From Microseira sp041929235 (GTDB taxonomy: Bacteria; Cyanobacteriota; Cyanobacteriia; Cyanobacteriales; Aerosakkonemataceae): DNA of 64,000 nucleotides. Made by a program: the position numbers and the translations under genes. This document shows, piece by piece, positions 1-7,379 of the stretch (within the stretch, counting starts at the first letter, position 1; every line of letters begins with the position of its first letter). Location: NCBI RefSeq assembly GCF_041929235.1, contig NZ_JBHFNP010000168.1, positions 1 through 64,000 on the forward strand, given 5' to 3'. The notes under the pieces are model-generated. The model saw only the letters and a program-made list of their open reading frames with translations, did not search any database and was not told the origin of the DNA.

Positions 1-350
1 TTGACGGAGACTTAACATACTCGAGTAGTCCTATGGGATTGCACCCAGAAATGCCACCAGAAAAAGCCTTTATGTTAAAGAAACAAAAAGGCAAATGTGC
101 ATACTGTGGATTGCACTTTCTCGATGGAGACTTATGAGAAACAGACCAGATTATCCCTACAAGCAATGGGGGTAAAAATTCCAAAGACAATAAGCAATTA
201 CTCCAGGGACACTGCCACGACTTAAAAACTGCTCAGGATATGGTTGGTATGGGTGACAAGCACCAAGTAACTGAGGAGCCAGATGAGGTGAAAGTCTCAC
301 GTCCGGTTCTGAAGACGAGTCAGAGAGGTGACGCTCTGGCTTAGTTCAAC
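1..350 (+). mobile_element. 3' end of a group II intron (domains V and VI)
   Basis: Seen: about 276-310 carries a typical group II domain V (GAGCC stem start, GTGAAAGTCTCAC core, closing GGTTCT), followed by a short domain VI-like hairpin up to about 345-350. Upstream is the HNH end of an intron-encoded protein. The 5' part of the intron lies outside the window. The intron appears to end about 350, directly followed by tnpB coding sequence, so it probably sits inside the tnpB gene. The exact 3' splice site is inferred. Confidence 0.8.
3..344 (+). pseudogene. Group II intron-encoded protein, C-terminal HNH endonuclease fragment with in-frame stop
   Basis: Reading frame 3 encodes the end of a reverse transcriptase/maturase fused to an HNH endonuclease: KGKCAYC (first CxxC), then ETDQIIP, a glycine-rich turn, NKQLLQ and GHCHDLKTAQD. 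In active relatives this HNH domain nicks the second strand of the target during retrohoming. A TGA stop at 135-137 interrupts the frame between the CxxC and the catalytic segment, where relatives probably have a sense codon such as TGG. The product is therefore likely inactive. The frame closes at 342-344, inside the domain VI region, beyond the normal protein end. Confidence 0.75.
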
Positions 351-1484
351 AACGATGCATTGGCAATCTGCGTTTCCGAGTATAAAGGAGGTAGAAAGAA
401 GCCCAAGAACGCCGACTTGCAAAAACAATTTATCACCCAAGCCAAGAAAACAGAAGAACGGGCATGGCTATCCGAAGTTTCTGCCGTTCCCTTACAGCAA
501 TCGCTCAACGATTTAGAACAAGCGTACAAAAACTTCTTCAACTCCTGCAAAGGAAAAAGGAAGGGACAGCGAATTAAGCCACCCTGGTTTAAAAAGCGCT
601 TTTTCAAGCAATCGGCGCGATTTACCAACACAGGATTCTCCCTGAAAGGAGGCCAAATCTATTTAGCCAAAATCGGCGATTTAGATGTGGTTTGGTCAAG
701 AGAGCTTCCGTCGGCACCTAGCTCTGTTACCGTCATCAAAGACAGTGCAAAGCGATACTTCCTTAGTTTTGTTGTCGAAATTAAACCCGAAAATCTGCCG
801 CAATCTGACAATGGGATTGGGATCGATTTAGGAATTAAAACCTTTGCTACCTTAAGCAACGGTCAAAAAATAGAAGCTCCCAAACCCCTCACAAGAAGGA
901 TTCGGAAGCTTCGGAAACTATCTAAAAAATTATCTCGGAAAACGAGAGGGTCTAAACGATACGAGTATTCTGGAAAACGGTTAGCAAAATTTCATGCTAA
1001 ATTGGCCGACAATCGAACCGATTTTTTGCACAAACTATCAACTCAGATAATTTGCTCAAACCAAACGATTGTCTTGGAAGATCTTAATGTGTCGGGTCTG
1101 GTTAAAAATCGGAAACTGTCTAGAGCAATCTCTGATTTAGGATGGAGAAAATTTAGAACATTTCTCGAAGCTAAATCGGAAAGTTCTGGCAGGGAATTTC
1201 GGGTAATTAACCGTTGGGAACCTACTTCTCAAAAGTGTTCTTGTTGTGGCTTTAGAATTGGAAAGTTAGACTTATCAATCCGAGAATGGGTTTGTTTGAA
1301 TTGCGGTACATCGCACGATCGTGATGTGAATGCCGCAGTGAATATCTTGGTCGCCGGAGGACATTCGGAGACTTTAAACGGACGTGGAGGCCAGCGTCAG
1401 ACTACAACTATTTGTAGCAGCGACAAGCGTTGCGTCAACCCGCCAGAATTTCAGCAGCTATCAATTTTTGAGCTTCTGGAGTAG
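351..1484 (+). pseudogene. tnpB: TnpB RNA-guided nuclease of an IS200/IS605 element, N-terminus missing in this window
   Basis: TnpB proteins are RNA-guided DNA nucleases of IS605-type elements, ancestral to Cas12. Counting from a TTG at 360 (374 aa), the RuvC residues are all present: Asp156 in GIDLG, Glu240 in VLEDLN and Asp322 in HDRDVNAA. A zinc ribbon uses Cys293, Cys296, Cys312 and Cys315. The N-terminal part of the wedge/REC region is missing, because similarity starts abruptly at NDALAIC right after the group II intron end near 350. The true 5' exon is expected beyond the left edge of the window. If the intron splices, the gene could still be functional. No tnpA is seen beside it. Confidence 0.8.
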
Positions 1485-1491
1485 ATGGAAT

Positions 1492-1520
1492 CCCCGTCGC
1501 TTCAGCACGGGGAGGATGTC
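1492..1520 (+). ncRNA. Right-end hairpin of the IS605-type element (presumed end of the TnpB guide RNA scaffold)
   Basis: CCCCGT and ACGGGG pair at 1492-1512 just after the tnpB stop, followed by GAGGATGTCAAC. In this family the tnpB 3' end and right-end hairpin form the omega RNA scaffold, and the guide is the flanking sequence just outside. The guide boundary here is inferred, not measured. Confidence 0.5.
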
Positions 1521-1713
1521 AACAAATAACTGCTATCAGCATAAAGTTGGTAACTGGTTTATTCAAGAGAGAGCGTTTCCATCAGTTAGTCGGAAGTTAC
1601 TCCGCGACGCGGGGTAACTTCCGCTTAGAGTTTAGTGGAAGACTGCTTGTTTCGGTTCAAAACGGAAGACAGTTGCAGAAAAAACAACAGCGCCGACAAC
1701 TAAAGCGGATAGA

Positions 1714-2232
1714 CTACCACGTTACCTTGCTGTAATCGAATAGTTTTTCTAGGTGAATGATGGTCGCTTCAATGAGTTCTTTGTTTTCTTCAGAAAACTC
1801 ACCATGAACAGTAACCATCCCTTTTTCGTTGTTGAACGTGATTTCAGCATCAACTAAAAGAGCTTGTAGCTGCTTGAGCGCGCGTTCAATTCGAGGAAGT
1901 TTGTCTTGGGTAAATTTGCCAATCATAAGAACCCCCAGTAATTCCCTGGATGATAAGTATTGCGATCCTGGAGGCAAAGTGGGGGTAGCGGAAGCCGTTT
2001 TCTTGCGAATATAACCGTCTTCTACTGTTAACCCCAGCTGTTGTAACAAACAGTATAAATTAGATGAATCGACTGGTGTACCGGAAAGAAGGCGTTTAAC
2101 TGTTGATGTACATGTAAACGCTTTGTCAGCCCAGCCATCATAAGACCACTGCCTAAGAGCTAAGGCTTCTCTAACAGCTTGAATTCCAAGATCGGATAAT
2201 GCAATAGAATTGCGGTTACGCTGCTTTTTCAT
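1714..2232 (-). CDS. HTH-domain protein with uncharacterised C-terminal domain
   Basis: 172 aa. Residues about 10-75 match the pattern of a cyanobacterial N-terminal helix-turn-helix module (turn of the type TCTSTVKRLLSGTPVDSSNLYCLLQQLGL), which usually precedes effector or STAND-type modules. The middle, about 76-95, is low-complexity. The C-terminal ~75 residues contain two similar half-repeats (IGKFTQDKLPRIERALKQLQ and HGEFSEENKELIEATIIHLEK), suggesting an internally duplicated fold. I do not know a function. The gene diverges from a small membrane protein gene at 2980, across a spacer that holds GCCGCCAAGCTT repeats near both starts. Confidence 0.65.
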   Translation of the reverse strand: MKKQRNRNSIALSDLGIQAVREALALRQWSYDGWADKAFTCTSTVKRLLSGTPVDSSNLYCLLQQLGLTVEDGYIRKKTASATPTLPPGSQYLSSRELLGVLMIGKFTQDKLPRIERALKQLQALLVDAEITFNNEKGMVTVHGEFSEENKELIEATIIHLEKLFDYSKVTW

Positions 2233-2273
2233 TGGGAATTCACTCCAATGTATAGAACTATCGATATTAATAA

Positions 2274-2285
2274 GCCGCCAAGCTT
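2274..2285 (+). repeat. GCCGCCAAGCTT motif, copy 1
   Basis: Exact 12-mer located 42 bp upstream of the minus-strand HTH gene start. The preceding sequence (GAACT..TCGATA) is also similar to copy 2 at 2607, so the shared element is about 30 bp long. Confidence 0.7.
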
Positions 2286-2606
2286 ATCTATGATCGATCC
2301 TAACATTCCTTCTTTTTCAACGTGGGTTCATTTAACTTCAATGACGCTGAACCGTATATGATACTGAAGTGGCCTTATCTCGGCTAAAAATAGCTTGCCT
2401 GTACAATGTTAAATAAGCGATCATAGATTTAACCTGATAAGTTAGATTGAACCAAAAATCTGTCCATACAGGCTATGTCCAAGGAGTGCTTTCAGACTAA
2501 AGTGTCCTATTTGCGGTTGCTTCGCTCATAGTTAGATAAAATGAGAATATAGAGAGAGTGGTTGTCTCAAGCTTCATTCCAGTAGTTGAACTCCGATACT
2601 TATCGA

Positions 2607-2618
2607 GCCGCCAAGCTT
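2607..2618 (+). repeat. GCCGCCAAGCTT motif, copy 2
   Basis: Exact 12-mer preceded by GAACTCCGATACTTATCGA, which resembles the sequence before copy 1. It lies mid-spacer. Confidence 0.7.
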
Positions 2619-2804
2619 AAGTAGTGAGAGTTTAGACAAGATGAGCATATCTTATACCATGCTACTCTCTCTTTTCCACATCCCGTGAAAAGTCAGTCCC
2701 GGAACCTACAACTATGTTTGGTTTGTTGTTATCACCCCGAACACACCCTACACCCTGTTCAACTAGAGCTTATTTAATCACCTAAACATTGTCCTAGTAT
2801 TAGT

Positions 2805-2866
2805 AAAAGGTCTGTTAAGGTCATTTCTTTTTATTAAAGAGTGGCTTCTTTAACAGACCTTTTTAT
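2805..2866. terminator. Terminator-like hairpin
   Basis: AAAAGGTCTGTTAA at about 2806 pairs with TTAACAGACCTTTTT at about 2851. The long stem is closed by an A run on the left and a T run on the right, so it could work on either strand. No annotated gene ends directly at it, so it may terminate an unannotated RNA. Confidence 0.6.
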
Positions 2867-2908
2867 GCTTATAAATTATAGTTCATAGCTATTAAAATTG
2901 GGTTATTC

Positions 2909-2920
2909 AAGCTTGGCGGC
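2909..2920 (-). repeat. GCCGCCAAGCTT motif, copy 3 (inverted)
   Basis: Inverted exact copy of the 12-mer, about 60 bp upstream of the ATG at 2980. The symmetrical placement near both divergent genes suggests an operator or a repeat boundary. Confidence 0.7.
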
Positions 2921-2979
2921 TTGATGGGGTGCATCGCTTCGTTTCGTATTCACCTATAGAGTTATTGGAGTTCAACCAA

Positions 2980-3264
2980 ATGTTTGACGCTAAGGAGTTG
3001 TCCACAACACTCAGCGCTACTTACACTGAGCAACCTGTCGAGTTGCCGCACTCGGCGATTGTTCCAAAAGTACAGCAACAGTTGCCAACCGGGGGCACCT
3101 TCCTGGTTGTGCTTTTTTTCTTAACTGTGTTGATCCGTGATGTTCGCTTGTCGCTTGAGTATGCTGTTTATTTCATCGACATGCTGCGGAATGAAAAACC
3201 AGCGTTCATCCCCAACACCAAAGTTTTAGATACCAAGGAAGAACCTCCCGGTGAAGCTAAGTAA
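2980..3264 (+). CDS. Small single-span membrane protein, unknown function
   Basis: 94 aa from the ATG at 2980, chosen because GGAG lies 8-11 bp upstream; an in-frame upstream extension to 2929 has no ribosome site. Residues about 38-60 form one hydrophobic segment (GGTFLVVLFFLTVLI) followed by basic residues, so a single membrane helix is likely. The C-terminal third is polar and charged. I do not recognise a family. A strong terminator follows 30 bp after the stop, so it is a single-gene transcript. Confidence 0.6.
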   Translation: MFDAKELSTTLSATYTEQPVELPHSAIVPKVQQQLPTGGTFLVVLFFLTVLIRDVRLSLEYAVYFIDMLRNEKPAFIPNTKVLDTKEEPPGEAK

Positions 3265-3293
3265 GCTCGGTCTTTAGCAACCCATCGAGAGAG

Positions 3294-3334
3294 AAAGCAA
3301 ATCCCTTCAGCACCGCGCCGAGGGGATTTGCTTT
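3294..3334 (+). terminator. Rho-independent-type terminator hairpin
   Basis: AAAGCAAATCCC pairs with GGGATTTGCTTT around a 17-nt loop, 30 bp after the small membrane protein stop. It also lies downstream of no minus-strand gene. Confidence 0.65.
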
Positions 3335-3403
3335 GGTGTCTGTGTTCTAAATTGAGTACTGGCTTTGGTTGGCCTTCACACGGTATGCGATCGCGTTTAC
3401 TAG

Positions 3404-3802
3404 CTACAGGCGAACCTTCCATCGCAAGGGAAAAGGCGTCCCTGACCAGGGATAAGGAAAATCTGCCAGGAATGCCTCAAGATCCCTGACTATCTGTTGG
3501 GGAGAATAAGACTCAATTGGGAGCCAAGAGATTACCGGCCTGGTGAAATCGTTAGCCAGCGGATCTAAAATTTCCCCATCGACTTCGACCCAAAAATGTT
3601 CGGTGCGCTCATCATCTTCAAACTCGATCCACCCGCGTACAATTTTTTTTGTGCCGCCACTGACAGCACGATAAATTAATAGCGCCACTAGCTCACAATC
3701 TCCAAAAGGGGGGCGACCGCCAATGAGGTCGCACAAGCGGCGATACTCTGCGATCGCGTCAGCGTACCGGAGGTATATCGCTGCGTCTTTCAAATTGTTC
3801 AT
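3404..3802 (-). CDS. Hypothetical protein, possible transglutaminase/papain-like cysteine-peptidase fold
   Basis: 132 aa, ATG at 3802 with AAGGA about 12 bp upstream. Three features resemble a Cys-His-Asp triad in the transglutaminase-like arrangement: GDCELVALLIYRAV (Cys at the start of a helix), EHFWVEVDG (His at the start of a strand) and EILDPLAND (Asp in the next strand). The order and spacing fit that superfamily, but sequence identity to a named family is not apparent to me. It could instead be a non-enzymatic small protein. It faces away from the parA region and looks monocistronic. Confidence 0.55.
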   Translation of the reverse strand: MNNLKDAAIYLRYADAIAEYRRLCDLIGGRPPFGDCELVALLIYRAVSGGTKKIVRGWIEFEDDERTEHFWVEVDGEILDPLANDFTRPVISWLPIESYSPQQIVRDLEAFLADFPYPWSGTPFPLRWKVRL

Positions 3803-3870
3803 GTGGGGCAGGTTCCTTGGGTATTGGGGGAAAGCGAGATAAAGAAATCACCACCAAACGAAAAAACTAA

Positions 3871-3894
3871 ATAACGAAATAACGAAAGAACGAT
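3871..3894 (+). repeat. Octamer iterons upstream of the parA remnant
   Basis: Three tandem octamers, ATAACGAA, ATAACGAA and AGAACGAT, lie just before the parA-like remnant. The same octamers recur at 4177-4192 before the intact parA. Short direct repeats upstream of a ParA operon are typical of the DNA site bound by a small ribbon-helix-helix partner. Confidence 0.6.
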
Positions 3895-3895
3895 A

Positions 3896-4112
3896 ACTGT
3901 ATTAGTGGGCGTTGTTTCCCAAAAAGGCATTTGGGGATTACTTGATTGATTTGGATGTGGTGCCGCAGGCGCTGGATGAGGGGATGACGCTGGTGTTTTG
4001 ATTCATAGAATCCCGTTCTTGTCTAAGGATATTTACATTTCTTTACGTCGTGTCCTATTTTGCACATATCTCGGCTGTTCCCCGATATCATCTCCCGTCT
4101 GATTGCCGAATG
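3896..4112 (+). pseudogene. Degenerate partial duplicate of parA
   Basis: 3901-3935 repeats the start of the intact parA (TATTAGTGGGCGTTGTTTCCC, then an A-for-G variant, encoding VGVVSQKG) but has no start codon and breaks off after the first half of the Walker A motif. 4088-4107 repeats a second parA piece (CATCTCCCGTCTGATTGC), out of context. In between is unrelated sequence, including a short frame ending in LDEGMTLVF. These are shreds of an older parA copy. Confidence 0.6.
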
Positions 4113-4176
4113 CATTTGACGATCTTAGACCTCCCCTTGGTTTGAGGGCGAAAAAACGATATAAAGAAACAGTTAT

Positions 4177-4192
4177 AGTACGAAATAACGAA
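4177..4192 (+). promoter_or_regulatory. Octamer iterons directly upstream of parA
   Basis: AGTACGAA followed by ATAACGAA, 6 bp before the parA ATG. They match the iterons at 3871-3894. Likely the operator or centromere-like site of the par cassette, by analogy with parA-parG systems (inference). Confidence 0.5.
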
Positions 4193-4197
4193 TATCG

Positions 4198-4839
4198 ATG
4201 ACCCTATTAGTGGGCGTTGTTTCCCAGAAAGGCGGGGTGGGGAAAAGTACCATCTCCCGTCTGATTGCTCGCGAATACGCGGCGGCTGGCTGGGATGTGA
4301 AGATTGCCGACTTGGATATTTCGCAGGCCACAACCACCGACTGGAAGCAGCGGCGGGAACAAAATAGCCTTCAGCCTGAAATTGCTGTCGAACCGTTTCG
4401 CACCGTGGCCCAGGCGCTCAAACATGCGGATGTCTACGATCTGATGGTTCTCGACGGCGCACCGCATTCGATGCAAGGAACACTGGAAATTGCCCGCGCC
4501 TGCCATCTGCTGATCCTGCCCACGGGTTTATCCCTTGATGACTTGAAGCCGTCCATCTTGCTGGCGCACGAGCTAGTCAAAGCCGCGATTCCAGAGGACA
4601 AGATCGCTTTCGCTCTTTGCCGGGTCGGAGACAGGGAGAACGAAATACAGGAAGCTCGTTCGTACATTCATAAGGCAGGCTATAGCACGGTAGCAGGCTC
4701 AATCCCGGAAAAGACAGCCTATCGGCAGGCCAGCGATATCGGTCGCGCCGTTTCCGAGGTCACCTTCCCTACCTTGAAGCAACGAGCGGAAGAAGTAGCG
4801 CAGGACATCATCAACAAGTTGAGCAAACAGGAAGTATAA
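4198..4839 (+). CDS. parA: ParA-family partition ATPase (plasmid type)
   Basis: 213 aa. A deviant Walker A motif, KGGVGKST, lies near residues 11-18, with DLDISQATTTDW as the A' region (about 39-50) and LMVLDGAPH as Walker B (about 81-89). Small ParA proteins without an N-terminal DNA-binding domain belong to type Ib plasmid partition systems and act as dynamic ATPases that position DNA cargo on the nucleoid. The ATG at 4198 follows iteron repeats. The stop lies 2 bp before the next gene, which encodes a small ParG-like protein, so the two form an operon. The cassette suggests an integrated plasmid or mobile island, since no other plasmid gene is visible nearby. Confidence 0.85.
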   Translation: MTLLVGVVSQKGGVGKSTISRLIAREYAAAGWDVKIADLDISQATTTDWKQRREQNSLQPEIAVEPFRTVAQALKHADVYDLMVLDGAPHSMQGTLEIARACHLLILPTGLSLDDLKPSILLAHELVKAAIPEDKIAFALCRVGDRENEIQEARSYIHKAGYSTVAGSIPEKTAYRQASDIGRAVSEVTFPTLKQRAEEVAQDIINKLSKQEV

Positions 4840-4841
4840 AT

Positions 4842-5075
4842 ATGGCAACAAAGCCACCGCCACCACCCCGCAAGTCCAGAAAAGGCGAACCGCCCAGCAT
4901 CGAGGAAACGAAGGAAAACCTAGACAAGCCTGACCCTGGCGACATCGCCAATCTGAATTTCAAGGTGTCTGCCGAGTTTAAAAAGGATTTCAAAATCGCG
5001 GCGGCGACTTACGGCTGCACGCAAACCGAGCTGTTGCAGCGGATGTTCAAATTCTGGACGGAGCATCACGGCTAA
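4842..5075 (+). CDS. Small ParA partner, probable ribbon-helix-helix DNA-binding protein
   Basis: 77 aa, ATG at 4842 with AGGAAG inside the end of parA, so translation is coupled. Residues 1-35 are proline-, lysine- and glutamate-rich and probably disordered. Residues about 37-77 fit a ribbon-helix-helix fold: a strand (LNFKVSAEFKKDFK) followed by two helices (IAAATYGCTQTELLQRMFKFW). A flexible basic tail plus an RHH domain is the architecture of ParG-type centromere-binding and autorepressor proteins. The nearby octamer iterons are the likely target. Assignment rests on pattern and context. Confidence 0.65.
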   Translation: MATKPPPPPRKSRKGEPPSIEETKENLDKPDPGDIANLNFKVSAEFKKDFKIAAATYGCTQTELLQRMFKFWTEHHG

Positions 5076-5228
5076 TCTTGCTTTCGTCCTTTCGCTACAG
5101 CACGAATTCTTTATTTTTTACAAATATGATGCTATTATGCAACCTACAACTAATCGCGCCGCGTAGAGGATCTTACTCATCCCCCACGCGACTTAACCCC
5201 CTAACACAAGTAGGAGGCTTGAATCATC

Positions 5229-5555
5229 ATGCCAAATTTCTGTACCCGGTGGGAAACAACGCTAAGTTTCCTACCGCAATTGGTTTGCTCGCAAACTCAG
5301 GGTTTTGTGCCTGGGGGTGGCGACACTTTACCGTCGGTCATTCCTGGTGTGGACAGCCTGCCAGCTCGCTCTGATGGCTACGAAGTTGTGAGGGTGGTGA
5401 TTTATGGCTCACCATATGGCATCACCTACACAATTCGCTGGTTGTACGCGCTCAACTTCGCCCAGGTCACTGAGTGGAGCTTCCTCATGCCTTCTCGCAA
5501 TGGCGAGTACATGAGCATTGTCACTAAGCGAATCCCGCTCAATCGCACTAACTGA
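5229..5555 (+). CDS. Hypothetical protein of a cyanobacterial small-protein family
   Basis: 108 aa. The ATG at 5229 is preceded by a strong AGGAGG site (5211-5216), which decides the start. The conserved-looking part is residues about 48-105 (VVRVVIYGSPYGITYTIRWL, then FAQVTEWSFLMPSRNGEYMSIVTKRI), which resembles short cyanobacterial proteins of unknown function. The first 47 residues look weakly coding. No function can be assigned. It stands alone between the par cassette and a coiled-coil small protein. Confidence 0.55.
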   Translation: MPNFCTRWETTLSFLPQLVCSQTQGFVPGGGDTLPSVIPGVDSLPARSDGYEVVRVVIYGSPYGITYTIRWLYALNFAQVTEWSFLMPSRNGEYMSIVTKRIPLNRTN

Positions 5556-5699
5556 TTGCAGTACAACTCGGTAACAACTTTGTAGCAACGCTGGCGATCG
5601 CTTCATTTATCGCAGCGATATGCCTCCCTTCCGCTTCGCGTGAAGCGAAGCTATCGCGTAAGCGAATCGCCAGTTTCTTCCATATCAGTGAGGAATGGT

Positions 5700-5933
5700 A
5701 TGACTTATAGTGGCAATGAACCTAATGGCGATACTCCCTCTGGGCGATCTCTTGAGCAAGAGATTCAAGATATCAAAGATTGGGCGGATTCGGTAGATGA
5801 GGATTTAGACGCGACGCATGAAAGGCAGGATATCACCGATCAGCAGGTAGCTGAACTTACTGAGCGAGTGACAGAGTTGGAGGAGAAAACTGACTGGGGA
5901 GATTCGGATGACTGGTTCAGATCCCGATGGTAA
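5700..5933 (+). CDS. Small acidic coiled-coil protein
   Basis: 77 aa from the ATG at 5700, preceded by GAGGAA at 5690-5695. An in-frame extension to 5640 has no ribosome site. Residues about 18-63 are rich in Glu and Asp with a heptad-like pattern (LEQEIQDIKDWADSVDEDLD, then ELTERVTELEEKT), predicting a coiled coil. The next open frame overlaps its 3' end by 26 bp, suggesting a two-gene operon. Function unknown. Confidence 0.6.
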   Translation: MTYSGNEPNGDTPSGRSLEQEIQDIKDWADSVDEDLDATHERQDITDQQVAELTERVTELEEKTDWGDSDDWFRSRW

Positions 5934-6211
5934 GGAGATTGGCTCAAATGGGAAATTAGCTCAAAATTTTAACAGCCCGAACCCGGGCGCGAATCGAGAG
6001 ATCCAAACTGGCTTTAGATCGCCAAAAGAAATTGGCTGCTGAATTCGCTTTGGGTCGCCCTAGACGAAAATCTCCTATAGCGGACTTCGTTGATGATTTG
6101 GTACACCGTCCGCCAAACCGGGAACAGATGCGCCAGATCAAAGAACTGCTTTTAGAAGAACAGCAAAGCATAGCTAAACTCATTGCTTTAATTGACAAGC
6201 ACCTGGAGTAG
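5908..6211 (+). pseudogene. Small hypothetical gene with a probable frameshift
   Basis: An ATG at 5908, overlapping the previous gene, opens a frame (MTGSDPDGKEIGSNGKLA...) that runs into a TGA at 6040. The adjacent frame has a strongly coding stretch ending at 6211 (RIERSKLALDRQKKLAAEFA, later REQMRQIKELLLEEQQSIAK) with no start codon of its own after its last upstream stop. The simplest reading is one gene of about 100 codons with a frameshift near 5980-5990. The C-terminal part is helical and charged; function unknown. Confidence 0.45.
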
Positions 6212-6459
6212 CCGTTTGCCATTTTCGACTTGGCTTACCGCGCACGCTGCTGGGCGAGTTTTTTTTGGGCGGTGAGAGATCGCGCCATTTTCCCCAGAAT
6301 CATAAACCCGTTACCAAGTTTTTCCCAGACGATCGCTCTTGGCGAGGAAACCTGTTAACGGGTTTTGTGGCTTTGGATGGGGGAAAGGGGCGATCGCGGT
6401 TGGGGGGAGGTGAGCGCTCCGATTCGGAAAGCGATTGCATCTGCTGGTTATCCCGTCAC

Positions 6460-6738
6460 CTAAGAACGTTGGCGTTTGATCCCAAACCACAGCCAAATCC
6501 CCGTAATTGCCATTACTAACAAGCCTAGAGCATTGAGGAACGGATAAATCGCCGTCAGATTGAGGATGCCAAAGTCACCCACGTGTAACTTCTTTAACCA
6601 CAAAAATTCCGCTCCCATCCCTGCCAATAGTGCCATTTGATAGAGGGAACCCGTGGTTAAAGTCAGCAAAATTGGCACTAGCATCACGGGTGCTAGGATG
6701 CGATGCAGTTGACGCCAGGGAAGTCGAGCGATCGCCAT
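6460..6738 (-). CDS. Small two-helix membrane protein, PepSY-associated type
   Basis: 92 aa with an N-terminal WRQLHRILAP motif and two hydrophobic helices (about residues 15-38 and 65-86), separated by a loop with WLKKLHVGDFG. The W-R-x-L-H-R start followed by a hydrophobic helix resembles PepSY-associated transmembrane proteins, in which this helix often carries haem- or metal-related functions. The C-terminus is basic, consistent with a cytoplasmic end. It diverges from the copper-domain remnant at 6797. Confidence 0.55.
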   Translation of the reverse strand: MAIARLPWRQLHRILAPVMLVPILLTLTTGSLYQMALLAGMGAEFLWLKKLHVGDFGILNLTAIYPFLNALGLLVMAITGIWLWFGIKRQRS

Positions 6739-6796
6739 AACAAAAGCCTCACCTTTGACCCATCACCCATTGGCAAATTATGGAGCGAAATTTACC

Positions 6797-6937
6797 ATGA
6801 AAACATTTCAATTGCAATTGCAAGGCATGGGGTGCGCTGCTGGCGCTACCAATATCGAGAAAGCCATCCAAACTGTTCCCGGCGTTGCAGACTGCAATGT
6901 CAATTTTGGCAGGGAATTTGTGATAATTTTTACCTAA
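6797..6937 (+). pseudogene. Truncated heavy-metal-associated (HMA) domain, probable copper ATPase remnant
   Basis: 46 codons starting MKTFQLQLQGMGCAAG, preceded by GGAG. The start of an HMA domain is clear (GMxCxxC, then NIEKAIQTVPGVADCNVNF), as at the N-terminus of copper-transporting P1B ATPases. The second metal-binding Cys is replaced by Gly (GCAAG instead of GCAAC), and the frame stops after FGREFVIIFT where the domain should continue. No ATPase follows; a G/C-rich repeat abuts the end. Confidence 0.7.
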
Positions 6938-6938
6938 A

Positions 6939-6970
6939 GCCCCCCTTTTTAAGGGGGGTTGGGGGGATCG
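6939..6970. repeat. Palindromic G/C-run repeat
   Basis: An AGCCCCCC run, a short T/A core, then GGGGGG: a near-perfect hairpin at the 3' end of the HMA remnant. Such CCCCCC-TTAA-GGGGGG hairpins are common interspersed repeats in filamentous cyanobacteria. Confidence 0.6.
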
Positions 6971-7379
6971 GCAACCGCCTACTCACCCCCATATCAGGGG
7001 TCTTCATGAGACAGCAGCGAACGTGATATTATGTTTTGGCTATTTGAGCTTGACAAAAGCTTTATAAACTAGGGTACTTCCGCAGCAAATAAAAACTTCA
7101 TAAATTGTTTCCGGCTTATTGCTTTCTCATTTTTCTGCATCTGCCTTTATTACAGTTTCCGTATTCAAAAGACGTAAGTAACGATCGATACAGTAAAACT
7201 ACTCATGCAATCCATAAAAGTGTATGCTATCTGTTGAGCGAGGGTGCTATTCATCAGAGCCAGCGAGTCCGCAGCTTCAGGGATTTGAGAGTTTCACAGT
7301 TGCATTCAAGCAGAATAAACTCTCGATGAAGCCTCGCCGAAAAAGACTATTAACCCAGATTTATAGAAGGTAATTAACA
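6971..7379. other. Gene-free spacer upstream of the first glycosyltransferase
   Basis: About 410 bp with no convincing coding frame and no strong hairpin. It presumably contains the promoter of the glycosyltransferase at 7380; no clear consensus box was identified. Confidence 0.4.

Larger units (their letters stand above)
2233..2979. other. Gene-free 747-bp divergent spacer
   Basis: This is a long AT-rich spacer between divergent genes. It contains three GCCGCCAAGCTT motifs (listed separately) and a terminator-like hairpin at 2805-2866. No open frame with a plausible start and coding signature is visible. A small RNA ending at the hairpin is possible but unproven. Confidence 0.5.

Noticed and set aside
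5956..6222. Minus-strand 88-aa protein
   Set aside because: The plus strand carries a better coding signature over the same bases (helical, charged frame ending at 6211).
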